From assembly GCF_024159265.1 (NCBI RefSeq), contig NZ_JAMYWY010000001.1, positions 5,146,001 to 5,210,000 on the forward strand: DNA of 64,000 nucleotides, written 5' to 3'. The notes below the pieces were generated by a model. That model was not told the origin of the DNA. It did not search any database and saw nothing but the letters and a program-made list of their open reading frames with translations. Positions 43,675 through 51,715 of this stretch are shown here, one piece after another (the first letter of the stretch is position 1; the number at the start of each line of letters is the position of its first letter). Origin of the DNA: Paenibacillus sp. 1781tsa1. GTDB lineage: Bacteria > Bacillota > Bacilli > Paenibacillales > Paenibacillaceae. The position numbers and the translations under genes are program-made.

Positions 43675-45060
43675 GTGTCCACGATAACAAAAGAAACTAC
43701 AGAGTCCGTTCAAGTTACTGCCGCAGAATATGTTCATTCCGTCTATGAGTCGGTTGTCGCCAGAAATCCGCACGAAGATGAGTTCCATCAAGCTGTCAAA
43801 GAAATTCTGGATTCCCTTATTCCTGTTATTGAAGCACACCCGAAATATCGGAACCATAGTCTGCTGGAACAGCTGGTCGAACCCGAGCGTGTAATCACAT
43901 TCCGTGTCCCATGGGTAGATGATCAGGGCAAAGTTCAGGTTAACCGTGGATTCCGGGTGCAATTCAACAGTGCCATCGGTCCTTACAAAGGCGGACTTCG
44001 CTTCCACCCTTCTGTATACTCGGGCATCATCAAGTTCCTTGGCTTCGAACAGATCTTCAAAAATGCGTTGACCGGTCTGCCTATTGGCGGTGGTAAAGGC
44101 GGTTCTGACTTCGATCCCAAAGGAAAATCGGATCTGGAAGTTATGCGTTTCACGCAAAGCTTCATGACAGAACTGTACAAATATATCGGTTCCGATACCG
44201 ATGTACCGGCAGGTGACATTGGTGTAGGCGCAAGGGAAATCGGTTACATGTTCGGCCAATACAAACGTATCCATGGTGGGCATGAAGCAGGCGTCTTGAC
44301 AGGAAAAGGTCTGCTGTACGGAGGAAGCTTGGCACGCAAGGAAGCCACTGGCTTCGGCTGTGTGTACTTCGTGAAGGAGATGCTGCAATCCAAAGACCTC
44401 AGCTTCCAAGACAGCACAGTCGTTGTCTCTGGCTCTGGTAATGTATCCATCTATGCTATTCAGAAAGCCCAGGAGCTTGGAGCCAAAGTCGTGGCATGCA
44501 GTGACTCAGGTGGCTACATACACGATCCACAAGGCATCAACCTGGATACCGTGAAACGTCTGAAAGAGGTTGATCGTCTTCGCATCAGCGAATACATCAA
44601 AGAACATCCGCATGCTACATATACCGAAGGCTGTGAAGGAATCTGGTCTATCCCTTGTGATATCGCTCTTCCATGTGCGACGCAAAATGAGATCGATGAA
44701 GAAGCTGCTGCCCTTCTGGTCAAAGGTGGCGTGAAGGCCATTGGCGAAGGTGCAAATATGCCTTCCACCCTGGCTGCGATTGACGTCTTCCACGGCGCAG
44801 GCGTGCTGTTTGGTCCAGCCAAAGCGGCTAATGCTGGTGGTGTAGCCGTGTCTGCTCTTGAAATGTCACAGAACAGCATGCGGTTGTCCTGGTCATTTGA
44901 AGAAGTAGACGCCAAGCTTCATGACATCATGAAGAACATCTACAACAGTTGTGTAGAAGCTGCTGAAGAGTATGGCTGTGAAGGCAACCTCGTAGCCGGA
45001 GCGAATATCGCTGGTTTCCTTAAGGTAGCCGATTCCATGATCGCTCAAGGTGTAGTTTAA
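43675..45060 (+). CDS. gdhA: NADP-specific glutamate dehydrogenase
   Basis: A 461-residue cytoplasmic enzyme interconverting 2-oxoglutarate plus ammonia and glutamate. Active-site stretches: NSAIGPYKGGLRFHPSVYSG, GLPIGGGKGGSDFDPKGKSD (catalytic lysines) and the nucleotide fold VVVSGSGNVSIYAIQKAQEL. Length and pattern match the hexameric NADP-dependent type rather than RocG/GudB. The start is GTG 12 bases after AAGGAG, slightly long spacing but the family N-terminus fits. Monocistronic with a strong terminator. Confidence 0.95.
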   Translation: MSTITKETTESVQVTAAEYVHSVYESVVARNPHEDEFHQAVKEILDSLIPVIEAHPKYRNHSLLEQLVEPERVITFRVPWVDDQGKVQVNRGFRVQFNSAIGPYKGGLRFHPSVYSGIIKFLGFEQIFKNALTGLPIGGGKGGSDFDPKGKSDLEVMRFTQSFMTELYKYIGSDTDVPAGDIGVGAREIGYMFGQYKRIHGGHEAGVLTGKGLLYGGSLARKEATGFGCVYFVKEMLQSKDLSFQDSTVVVSGSGNVSIYAIQKAQELGAKVVACSDSGGYIHDPQGINLDTVKRLKEVDRLRISEYIKEHPHATYTEGCEGIWSIPCDIALPCATQNEIDEEAAALLVKGGVKAIGEGANMPSTLAAIDVFHGAGVLFGPAKAANAGGVAVSALEMSQNSMRLSWSFEEVDAKLHDIMKNIYNSCVEAAEEYGCEGNLVAGANIAGFLKVADSMIAQGVV

Positions 45061-45084
45061 TTTGAATACGTGATTCTCCACGAT

Positions 45085-45130
45085 TAAAAGGCGTTCCCAT
45101 CTTATTCTTATTTGGGAAACGCCTTTTTTT
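45085..45130 (+). terminator. Intrinsic terminator after gdhA
   Basis: AAAAGGCGTTCCCA/TGGGAAACGCCTTTTTTT hairpin 25 bases beyond the stop. Confidence 0.9.
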
Positions 45131-45220
45131 CATTGTCTTTAATTGCTCTAATCGCAGGGCAATGGTAAAGTGGTACTGACGTAATTTCATCTTTTTGTAC
45201 TATTAAAGGAAGTGTTTACA

Positions 45221-46075
45221 TTGTCTAACCAACCATTTGCCAGCACTGCGAGTCCTCATCTGAGCGCAGACTGCGAGCAATGTTTTGGCCTGTGCTGTGT
45301 TGCCTTACCATACGGCAAGTCATCTGACTTTGCTTTTGATAAGGCCAGCGGCACACCCTGTCCCAATCTGCGCACGGACAATCGCTGCGGTATCCATACC
45401 CAGCTTCGGCAGAAAGGGTTCAAAGGCTGTACCGTATACGACTGTTTCGGAGCTGGACAGAAGCTGTCCCAAGTGACCTACGCGGGTAAGGATTGGCGTG
45501 ATCATCCGGAGTCTGCAAAGGAGATGTTTGATTGTCTGCCTGCCTTGCGACAACTTCACGAGTTGCTCAGTTATATAAAGGAAATGATGATGAGACCGGA
45601 GACGTCATCCCTTCACTCGGCATTTGGTGAGTTATATGAGGAGATCGAACGCTTGAGCAATCTGGAGCCTGCTGCCCTCCTCCGTCTGGACATCACCCAT
45701 TATCGTTCCTCGGTGAATCAACTCTTGGTTCAGGCCAGTGAAATGGTACGCGCGAATGTGCCACCCGCGGCTCATGGACAAGGGAAGTCGAAGAAGAGTA
45801 AAAAACGTAGCGGAAGTGACTTTTTTGGTGCCAACTTAAAAGGAGCTGACCTGCGGAGCGCAAGCTTCCGGGGGGCTTTAATGATCGCAGCCAATCTCCA
45901 AAATGCAGATATACGAAATGCTGATTGGATCGGTGCAGACTTGCGGGATACGGATCTGGGCGGTGCAGACCTGAGAGGTGGCATCTTCCTGACGCAATCG
46001 CAGATTAATGCAGCCAAAGGTAATGTGAATACCAAGTTACCTGATCATCTCAACATTCCCTCACACTGGGTGTAG
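45221..46075 (+). CDS. Cys-rich domain plus pentapeptide-repeat protein
   Basis: A 284-residue protein with two parts. Residues 1-~90 hold ten cysteines in a pattern CEQCFGLCC ... CPNL ... CGIH ... GCTVYDCFGAG, resembling YkgJ-type zinc/iron clusters. Residues ~195-265 are pentapeptide repeats (GANLKGADLRSASFRGALMI, ANLQNADIRNADWIGADLRD, TDLGGADLRGG), a right-handed beta-helix. A basic linker KSKKSKKRSG joins them. The start is TTG eight bases after AAGGAAG. Function unknown; some pentapeptide proteins mimic DNA and protect gyrase, but this one has a Cys-rich head that those lack. Confidence 0.82.
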   Translation: MSNQPFASTASPHLSADCEQCFGLCCVALPYGKSSDFAFDKASGTPCPNLRTDNRCGIHTQLRQKGFKGCTVYDCFGAGQKLSQVTYAGKDWRDHPESAKEMFDCLPALRQLHELLSYIKEMMMRPETSSLHSAFGELYEEIERLSNLEPAALLRLDITHYRSSVNQLLVQASEMVRANVPPAAHGQGKSKKSKKRSGSDFFGANLKGADLRSASFRGALMIAANLQNADIRNADWIGADLRDTDLGGADLRGGIFLTQSQINAAKGNVNTKLPDHLNIPSHWV

Positions 46076-46082
46076 CAAAAAC

Positions 46083-46128
46083 AAAAAAAACAGCTCGGCC
46101 TGGATATCCAGGGACGAGCTGTTTGTTA
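46083..46128. terminator. Bidirectional terminator between pentapeptide gene and ddh
   Basis: AACAGCTCG/CGAGCTGTT with inner CCTGG/CCAGG; A-rich on the left flank and T-rich on the right. Confidence 0.85.
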
Positions 46129-46157
46129 TTGAAACGAACTACAGGAACGAAGCAGAA

Positions 46158-47135
46158 TTATAACAAGTCGCGACGAAGATCTTCAGCCGATTTCGGGGAC
46201 AGGTGACCCAGCGGAATATCAAATACCGTTTTTGCACCCTTATGTCCTTCCACGCTCAAACGTTGTGCGGCTCTCGCATACGCTACAAGTACACTCGCTG
46301 TAAATTCAGGATTGCTGTCGAGTTTCAGACCGAATTCAATAATTTGCTTTTGACCGGCACCTGTAACCCCACTGCGAATTACAAATCCACCATGCGGCAT
46401 ACCTTCATGCTCGGATTTCAATTCTTCTTCGGTAATGAACGTTACAGTTGTATCGTAATCTGCAAAGTAGTTAGGCATCGACACAATCGTCTCACGGATC
46501 TCATCCTGATTAGCACCATCTTCAGCTACCACATAACATTGACGAAGATGTTTCTCACGTGTAGACAGCTCTGGTGTTTCTCCTGCACGAATGCGGTTGA
46601 TAACCTCTTCAACAGGAACCGTATACTGCACACCCGCTTTAACACCTGGAACACGACGAATCGCATCCGAGTGACCTTGGCTCACACCTTTGCCCCAGAA
46701 CGTGTACTCTTTTCCTTCTGGCAGAATGGACTGTGCAAGAAGACGGTTCATCGAGAACAAGCCTGGGTCCCAACCTGTGGAAATGACACTTACATGACCG
46801 CCTTGCTCTGCCGCAGCATTCACTTCCTTATAGAATTCAGGAATCTTGGCATGTGTATCGAAGCTGTCTACCGTATTGAACAACTTGGCGATGGCTGGTG
46901 TCTGCTCCGGAAGGTCCGTTGCCGAGCCACCACAGAGGATCATAACATCGATCTTGCCTATGTATTGCTCCGCTGCAGAGATATGCTCAAAACGAACTTC
47001 TGTGCTTTCAGCGACCATCTGCTCCGGATTACGACGTGTAAACACAGCAATCAGTTCAAGATCCTCGTTCTGGGAAATGGCTTTCTCTACACCTTTACCC
47101 AAGTTACCGTAACCAACAATACCCACTCTAATCAT
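46158..47135 (-). CDS. ddh: meso-Diaminopimelate D-dehydrogenase
   Basis: A 325-residue NADP-dependent enzyme that makes meso-diaminopimelate from tetrahydrodipicolinate in a single step, for lysine and cell-wall synthesis. Motifs: MIRVGIVGYGNLGKGVEKAI (nucleotide fold), AVFTRRNPEQ, CGGSATDLPEQ, VDSFDTHAKIPEF, STGWDPGLFSMNRLLA and the substrate loop GHSDAIRRVPGVKAGVQYT. The start at 47135 follows GGAGAGG by seven bases. Single gene. Such enzymes are sporadic in Firmicutes and bypass the DapD/E/F branch. Confidence 0.95.
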   Translation of the reverse strand: MIRVGIVGYGNLGKGVEKAISQNEDLELIAVFTRRNPEQMVAESTEVRFEHISAAEQYIGKIDVMILCGGSATDLPEQTPAIAKLFNTVDSFDTHAKIPEFYKEVNAAAEQGGHVSVISTGWDPGLFSMNRLLAQSILPEGKEYTFWGKGVSQGHSDAIRRVPGVKAGVQYTVPVEEVINRIRAGETPELSTREKHLRQCYVVAEDGANQDEIRETIVSMPNYFADYDTTVTFITEEELKSEHEGMPHGGFVIRSGVTGAGQKQIIEFGLKLDSNPEFTASVLVAYARAAQRLSVEGHKGAKTVFDIPLGHLSPKSAEDLRRDLL

Positions 47136-47225
47136 GTTCAATCCTCTCCTGTCTTCTTCTATAGTTGTCTATTACTCTATTATAAAGATATAACATACCA
47201 TGTAACCTGTCAGGTTTCCAGTTCG

Positions 47226-47284
47226 AAATAAAAATACCTTGCAGCGGTGCAGCAATAATGCGGCTCCGTATGCAAGGTATTATG
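47226..47284 (-). terminator. Intrinsic terminator after the small hydrolase operon
   Basis: Minus-strand AATACCTTGCATACGG/CCGCTGCAAGGTATT stem followed by TTTATTT. Confidence 0.85.
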
Positions 47285-47346
47285 GCGTTCATTCATTATT
47301 TTAGGAAGAAAGAAAGCAGGAACCAACAATAGCCCTTATCTCGTGC

Positions 47347-47478
47347 TTATGATTCTGTCCAGGTCAACGTCAGTTCAATGACGCCTTCCTGTCCCGCATC
47401 CGTCAACTTTTTGGGAAGACCGCCATCATCACCGGTGCTGCACAGGCTAATACATAATTCCTTTTCTTCACCATCCAT
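47347..47478 (-). CDS. 43-residue small protein
   Basis: AAGGAG is five bases before the ATG at 47478. The peptide begins MDGEEKELCISLCSTGDDGG and ends ELTLTWTES; it is acidic with two cysteines. It starts 28 bases after the membrane peptide gene and is followed by a terminator on the same strand, so it is the last cistron of the operon led by the alpha/beta hydrolase. No family recognised. Confidence 0.6.
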   Translation of the reverse strand: MDGEEKELCISLCSTGDDGGLPKKLTDAGQEGVIELTLTWTES

Positions 47479-47506
47479 TACCACTCCTTCTTCTTCGTTT
47501 TATGTG

Positions 47507-47707
47507 CTAATCACGTTCAAACGACTGGATTACAGGCACCGCATGAACGTTATTCTTGACCCATATCACAGATACAGATAATACACTTAAAGACAATAGA
47601 CAGCTGGCTACCAGTATGGACAGGAATCGGGTGATCACTCTAAACTTTTTCATCCAGCCCTCCTCCTCATCCTGTTCATCATGTGTTTGTGGGATCATCT
47701 TACTCAT
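47507..47707 (-). CDS. Small single-helix membrane protein, coupled to hydrolase
   Basis: Up to 66 residues with one membrane segment (FLSILVASCLLSLSVLSVSV) and a short outer tail. The ATG at 47707 overlaps the hydrolase stop in an ATGA arrangement, implying translational coupling. A second ATG at 47653 has GGAGG directly ahead and would give a 48-residue form starting MKKFRVITRF; which one is used is open. Function unknown. Confidence 0.65.
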   Translation of the reverse strand: MSKMIPQTHDEQDEEEGWMKKFRVITRFLSILVASCLLSLSVLSVSVIWVKNNVHAVPVIQSFERD

Positions 47708-48687
47708 AGGTCACTCGACGTTGGCACTAATTTCATGATTTCGGCAGCGACAATATCCGGCTGACTGTTATGAATATAATGCTCGGCGTCAGGAACAAGT
47801 TGCTGGTTTCCTTGTTTTGACCATGAAGCAAATTTTGCTTGATCTGCTTGCCATGCCCGACTCCCCTCACTTGGTTGATCTGATCCGGCCGTCAGGATTG
47901 TCAGAGGAAAAGAAAACTGCTTTTTGTTCTCCAGCACACGTGATGCATTGATCTTGGAGTGACGCATCTCATCCATTACGTTATCATTGTAAGCATGCTT
48001 CAATGTAGAGATAGTGGCGGCTTTTTTCATTGGCGTAGAAACCAACTTCGGGTCGATGACCAGCGTTGCCATCATCCGATCCGAATGAAGCAGTGTACGC
48101 GCTACGCCTGTTTTCACCAGGAATCGAGCTGAAGCAAAATACCATTCGGGCGTATCCATCTCCACCGTACTGTAATATTCAGGACTGCCTCCATCGATCA
48201 TGACTATGCCAGCCACCTCATCAGGATACCTTTGCGCAAACCGGAGTGTCTCCAGCGAACCCAGAGAGTGAGCAACCATGATGTATGGTGGACGTTGCCC
48301 GGATGTTCGCAGCAATTGGTGGATCTCATCCGAGATGGTATCGACATCACGAGGTTCATCCGTATAGTCGCTGTATCCGTAACCAAATCGATCGTATACC
48401 GCAATTTTCACCTTTGATTTCAACTTGTCATACAACGGACTGAAATCCACGTACGGATTGGGTGTACCCCAGCCTGAGGCAAAAACCACCGTAACTTCTC
48501 CTCTGCCAGCGGTGTAGAGATGCATGTTGCGACCACTCACTTCATAATACTTGCCCGGCGGGGGATAGGACTTCATATCCTGCGTGGATTGATACGCTTC
48601 ATACGCTGTACCTGCCAGCAGCAAAAGTCCTGTGGCAAACATCATGCCTCCCAGCACCTTTAACCCTCTCCGTAACCCCTTCTTCAT
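47704..48687 (-). CDS. Alpha/beta hydrolase, membrane anchored
   Basis: A 327-residue hydrolase anchored by one N-terminal helix (VLGGMMFATGLLLLAGTAYE). Catalytic elements: FASGWGTPNPYVDFSP, YDRFGYGYSDY, nucleophile elbow MVAHSLGSLETLRF (GxSxG variant with His) and histidine in VPDAEHYIHNSQP. It resembles haloalkane dehalogenase/prolyl peptidase-like hydrolases, but the substrate is unknown. It leads an operon with two small ORFs. Confidence 0.87.
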   Translation of the reverse strand: MKKGLRRGLKVLGGMMFATGLLLLAGTAYEAYQSTQDMKSYPPPGKYYEVSGRNMHLYTAGRGEVTVVFASGWGTPNPYVDFSPLYDKLKSKVKIAVYDRFGYGYSDYTDEPRDVDTISDEIHQLLRTSGQRPPYIMVAHSLGSLETLRFAQRYPDEVAGIVMIDGGSPEYYSTVEMDTPEWYFASARFLVKTGVARTLLHSDRMMATLVIDPKLVSTPMKKAATISTLKHAYNDNVMDEMRHSKINASRVLENKKQFSFPLTILTAGSDQPSEGSRAWQADQAKFASWSKQGNQQLVPDAEHYIHNSQPDIVAAEIMKLVPTSSDL

Positions 48688-48823
48688 CTTCTCTACCCCT
48701 TATTCCCAAGGTTCATCTATATATGTATGCTTCAATCGTACCCAAGAAATAGCGGGATTGAAACAATCCCGAGTCCAGTCCTTTCCCCAACCAAAGTCCA
48801 GTCTCATTCCCCTACCCGTGACG

Positions 48824-48864
48824 CAAAAAAACTGCAAATCTCCCCTTCAGGAAACTTGCAGTTC
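48824..48864 (-). terminator. Intrinsic terminator after exoA
   Basis: AACTGCAAG/TTTGCAGTT stem on the minus strand followed by seven T. Confidence 0.85.
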
Positions 48865-48920
48865 ATCTATACTTTGTATTCTAGGCTTCATAACACAATC
48901 TATCTCACGCTGATCCTTAC

Positions 48921-49676
48921 CTATAGTTGCAATGTAAGACCCACCGGGCAATGATCACTGCCCATCACATGGCAGTCGATATGTGCATCAGCCACCCTAG
49001 GTGCCAATTGATTGGATACGAGAAAATAATCAATGCGCCAGCCCACGTTCCGTTCTCTGACTTTCGGCATATAAGACCACCAGCTGTACACATCCGTACG
49101 ATCCGGATACAGATGGCGGAAGCTGTCCACATACCCGGAAGCAAGCAAATCGGTCATCTTGCCACGCTCTTCAAGGGTAAAGCCGGAATTGCCCAGATTG
49201 GGCTTCGGATTCTTCAGATCGATCTCCTGATGAGCCACATTCAGGTCACCACAGACGATAACCGGCTTGGTTTGCTCCAGTTGCAGAATATAAGCCCGGA
49301 ATCGGTCCTCCCATTCCAGACGGTAGGGCAGCCGGGTGAGATCCCGCTTGGCATTTGGTGTATACACGTTCACCAGATAAAACTCATCGTACTCCAGCGT
49401 AATCATCCGCCCTTCCGGCTCGCTGTCCTCCTCCATCCCGTAACGAACGGATACAGGCTTGATTCGGCTAAATACAGCCGTCCCGGAATATCCTTTTTTG
49501 ATCGCATAATTCCAATATTGATAAACATCTTCCCCCAGGTCCATCTCAATCTGTCCAGCTTGTAATTTGGTCTCCTGAAGGCAGAAAATATCCGCCTGAC
49601 TCTCCTGATAATAATCCATGAATCCTTTCGTCACACATGCCCTTAAGCCATTCACATTCCAGGACACCAGCTTCAT
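48921..49676 (-). CDS. exoA: Exodeoxyribonuclease III / AP endonuclease
   Basis: A 251-residue Mg-dependent DNA repair nuclease cutting at abasic sites and degrading 3' ends. Motifs run in order: MKLVSWNVNGLRACVTKGF, FCLQETKLQ (metal Glu), YSGTAVFSRIKP, PVIVCGDLNVAHQEIDLKNP, RIDYFLVSNQL and the catalytic GSDHCPVGL at the end. AGGAGATG precedes the start. Length is as for Bacillus ExoA. Single gene. Confidence 0.96.
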   Translation of the reverse strand: MKLVSWNVNGLRACVTKGFMDYYQESQADIFCLQETKLQAGQIEMDLGEDVYQYWNYAIKKGYSGTAVFSRIKPVSVRYGMEEDSEPEGRMITLEYDEFYLVNVYTPNAKRDLTRLPYRLEWEDRFRAYILQLEQTKPVIVCGDLNVAHQEIDLKNPKPNLGNSGFTLEERGKMTDLLASGYVDSFRHLYPDRTDVYSWWSYMPKVRERNVGWRIDYFLVSNQLAPRVADAHIDCHVMGSDHCPVGLTLQL

Positions 49677-49762
49677 ATCCTCATCTCCTCACATCTCTCC
49701 AATATAGCACGGACGAATTCGAGGGGACAAGGTTCACGACCTGGAAATGAGATGAAGTTCGC

Positions 49763-50320
49763 CTATATTTCGCTTCGTAACTTGGAGAACACCGCAAGGT
49801 CAATATATCTGCCTTTCTCGAACTCATGCTGTCGAAGTACGCCTTCCTTCTGAAAACCCAGCTTGTGTAACAGGCGAATTGACGCCTTGTTCTCAGGTTC
49901 GACCTTCGCTTCGATCTTATTGAGCTGCAAGCTCATGAATCCAAAATGCAGCACAGCATGGGCCACTTCCGTCATCACACCGCGGCCCCAGAAAGCCGAA
50001 CGCAAGTCGTATCCGATCTCAGCACGGTTATGTACATCTTCATAGTTCAGGAACCCACAGGTTCCGATCACTTTACGAGTTTCACGGTCTTCAATCATCC
50101 AGCGTAAACCTGTGTGTTCCTTGAAAATCTTCGTATACCAGTTCATCTCACCCTGTGCATCCTCCACGGATTCAAAGGGAGTGAATGGCATATATTGAAC
50201 CACAGCTTCATCGGAATATAACGCCACCAGATCATGGCTGTCCTCAGTCTCTGCCGACCGGAGGATGAATCGTTCTGTATGAATTAATGGAAATAAATCA
50301 AATGTAAATTGCTCACTCAT
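49763..50320 (-). CDS. GNAT acetyltransferase, RimJ/RimL type
   Basis: A 185-residue acetyltransferase: LIHTERFILRSAETEDSHDL, VIGTCGFLNYEDVHNRAEIG, YDLRSAFWGRGVMTEVAHAV (acetyl-CoA loop) and LNKIEAKVEPENKASIRLLH KLGF. The start is fixed by GAGGAG eight bases before the ATG at 50320. It is divergent from solA. Acceptor unknown (ribosomal protein N-terminus or small molecule). Confidence 0.9.
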   Translation of the reverse strand: MSEQFTFDLFPLIHTERFILRSAETEDSHDLVALYSDEAVVQYMPFTPFESVEDAQGEMNWYTKIFKEHTGLRWMIEDRETRKVIGTCGFLNYEDVHNRAEIGYDLRSAFWGRGVMTEVAHAVLHFGFMSLQLNKIEAKVEPENKASIRLLHKLGFQKEGVLRQHEFEKGRYIDLAVFSKLRSEI

Positions 50321-50448
50321 GCTTGGTCTCCTCTGCAACATTCATTATAGAAGTCCATTTTACTACACTTGCCTTCATCAAGCTTTTACTATTAATATGT
50401 TCTATTAAGGCATTACTGTATAAAAGGGTACATAGGAGAGGACGTGCT

Positions 50449-51585
50449 ATTATCACACAATCATATGACGTTATTATCGTTGGAGCCGGCTCCATGGGTA
50501 TGAGTGCTGGGTATTATCTATCGCGCAGTGGATGCAAAACTTTATTAATTGATGCCTTTGATCCTCCGCATACGGAAGGAAGTCATCACGGAGATACCAG
50601 ACTAATGCGCCATGTGTACAGTGGTGGGCCTGACTATATTGCCATGGCACTGCTTGCGCAGAAGTTATGGCACGAGCTGGAGGAAACGACTGGAGACCAA
50701 CTTTTTGTTCCTTCTGGTGTATTGAATGTGGTCGATCCGGAAATTCATTCCTTCCGCAACCGATTGAGCCATGCAGATGATGCAGGCATTCGTTATGAAA
50801 CCTTGCACGCAGCCGAGGTGATGAAACGCTGGCCAGGTATTACAGTACCTGAACATTACGAGGGCATGTATGAACCTGATGCGGGTTATCTGTATAGTGA
50901 ACCCTGTATTCGTGCCTTTCGCAAAGCAGCCGAGGCTCATGGCGCCACCTTGTTAACTAACACTCGTGTGGAGCATATCGAATACGGGCCACATTCCGTG
51001 GCAGTTCAGACTTCAGGCGGTGAGACATACTACGCGAATCAAATCATTCTAAGCGCTGGTGCCTGGTTTCAGACGTTGAAACCTTTTGTGGATCTCCCGA
51101 TTCAGGCAGTGCGTAAAACGGTTGGATGGTTTGATGCACCAGAAGAGTTGTATGGCAAGGCACATTTCCCCGGTTTTACATTGGCAGGAAAAGAAGGTAC
51201 ATATTATGGATTTCCAAGCATTGGCGGATCAGGTCTAAAGATGGGTCGTCATGATACAGGCCAGGTGTGGACACCAGGAAGTACAATGGCTCCTTTTGGT
51301 ACGGAAGAAACGGACGAGGGTGATCTGCGCAGGCTGCTCGAACTTCATATGCCTCAGGCAGCTGGAGAATTGAAACGTGGTAGTGTGTGCAAGTATGAAT
51401 TCACTTCGGATGAAGATTTTATTATCGACCGACACCCTGCCCATGAACGTGTATGGCTCGCAGGCGGTTTCTCCGGTCACGGCTTCAAGTTCGCAAGTGC
51501 CATTGGACAGATTCTATCCGAATTGGTGCAATCGGGGCACACGGATCAGGATATTAGCAGGTTCGCCCTATCCCGTTTTCGTTAA
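50449..51585 (+). CDS. solA: N-methyl-L-tryptophan oxidase-like flavoenzyme
   Basis: A ~378-residue monomeric sarcosine oxidase family flavoprotein: FAD fold YDVIIVGAGSMGMSAGYYLS, covalent-flavin region SHHGDTRLMRHVYSGGPDY, and C-terminal VWLAGGFSGHGFKFASAIGQ. No ATG, GTG or TTG lies where the family N-terminus should start; AGGAG at 50434 is ten bases before an ATT codon at 50449, which would give the expected MI-TQSYDVIIVG start. The open frame extends up to 50323 (TTG) but that would place the promoter region of both divergent genes inside the protein. An ATT start is therefore proposed. Confidence 0.85.
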   Translation: MITQSYDVIIVGAGSMGMSAGYYLSRSGCKTLLIDAFDPPHTEGSHHGDTRLMRHVYSGGPDYIAMALLAQKLWHELEETTGDQLFVPSGVLNVVDPEIHSFRNRLSHADDAGIRYETLHAAEVMKRWPGITVPEHYEGMYEPDAGYLYSEPCIRAFRKAAEAHGATLLTNTRVEHIEYGPHSVAVQTSGGETYYANQIILSAGAWFQTLKPFVDLPIQAVRKTVGWFDAPEELYGKAHFPGFTLAGKEGTYYGFPSIGGSGLKMGRHDTGQVWTPGSTMAPFGTEETDEGDLRRLLELHMPQAAGELKRGSVCKYEFTSDEDFIIDRHPAHERVWLAGGFSGHGFKFASAIGQILSELVQSGHTDQDISRFALSRFR

Positions 51586-51634
51586 GTAACAGCCGGGTGG
51601 ATGATTATATGTATGTCTAAAATAGCTACTTTCC

Positions 51635-51672
51635 TTGAGGGTGCAGTGTTGCTTAGAGCACTGCACCTCCAA
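51635..51672. terminator. Strong hairpin between convergent solA and GH30 genes
   Basis: GGTGCAGTG/CACTGCACC stem flanked by CTTGA/TCCAAG pairing; neither side has a T run, so it is a terminator only by position. Confidence 0.45.
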
Positions 51673-51715
51673 GAAAGAAGGACACGCAATGACGTTTAAT
51701 TCATGCGTACACACA

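Noticed and set aside
46203..47231. A 342-codon open frame antisense to ddh
   Set aside because: Composition typical of a shadow frame, no start signal, and ddh on the opposite strand is certain.
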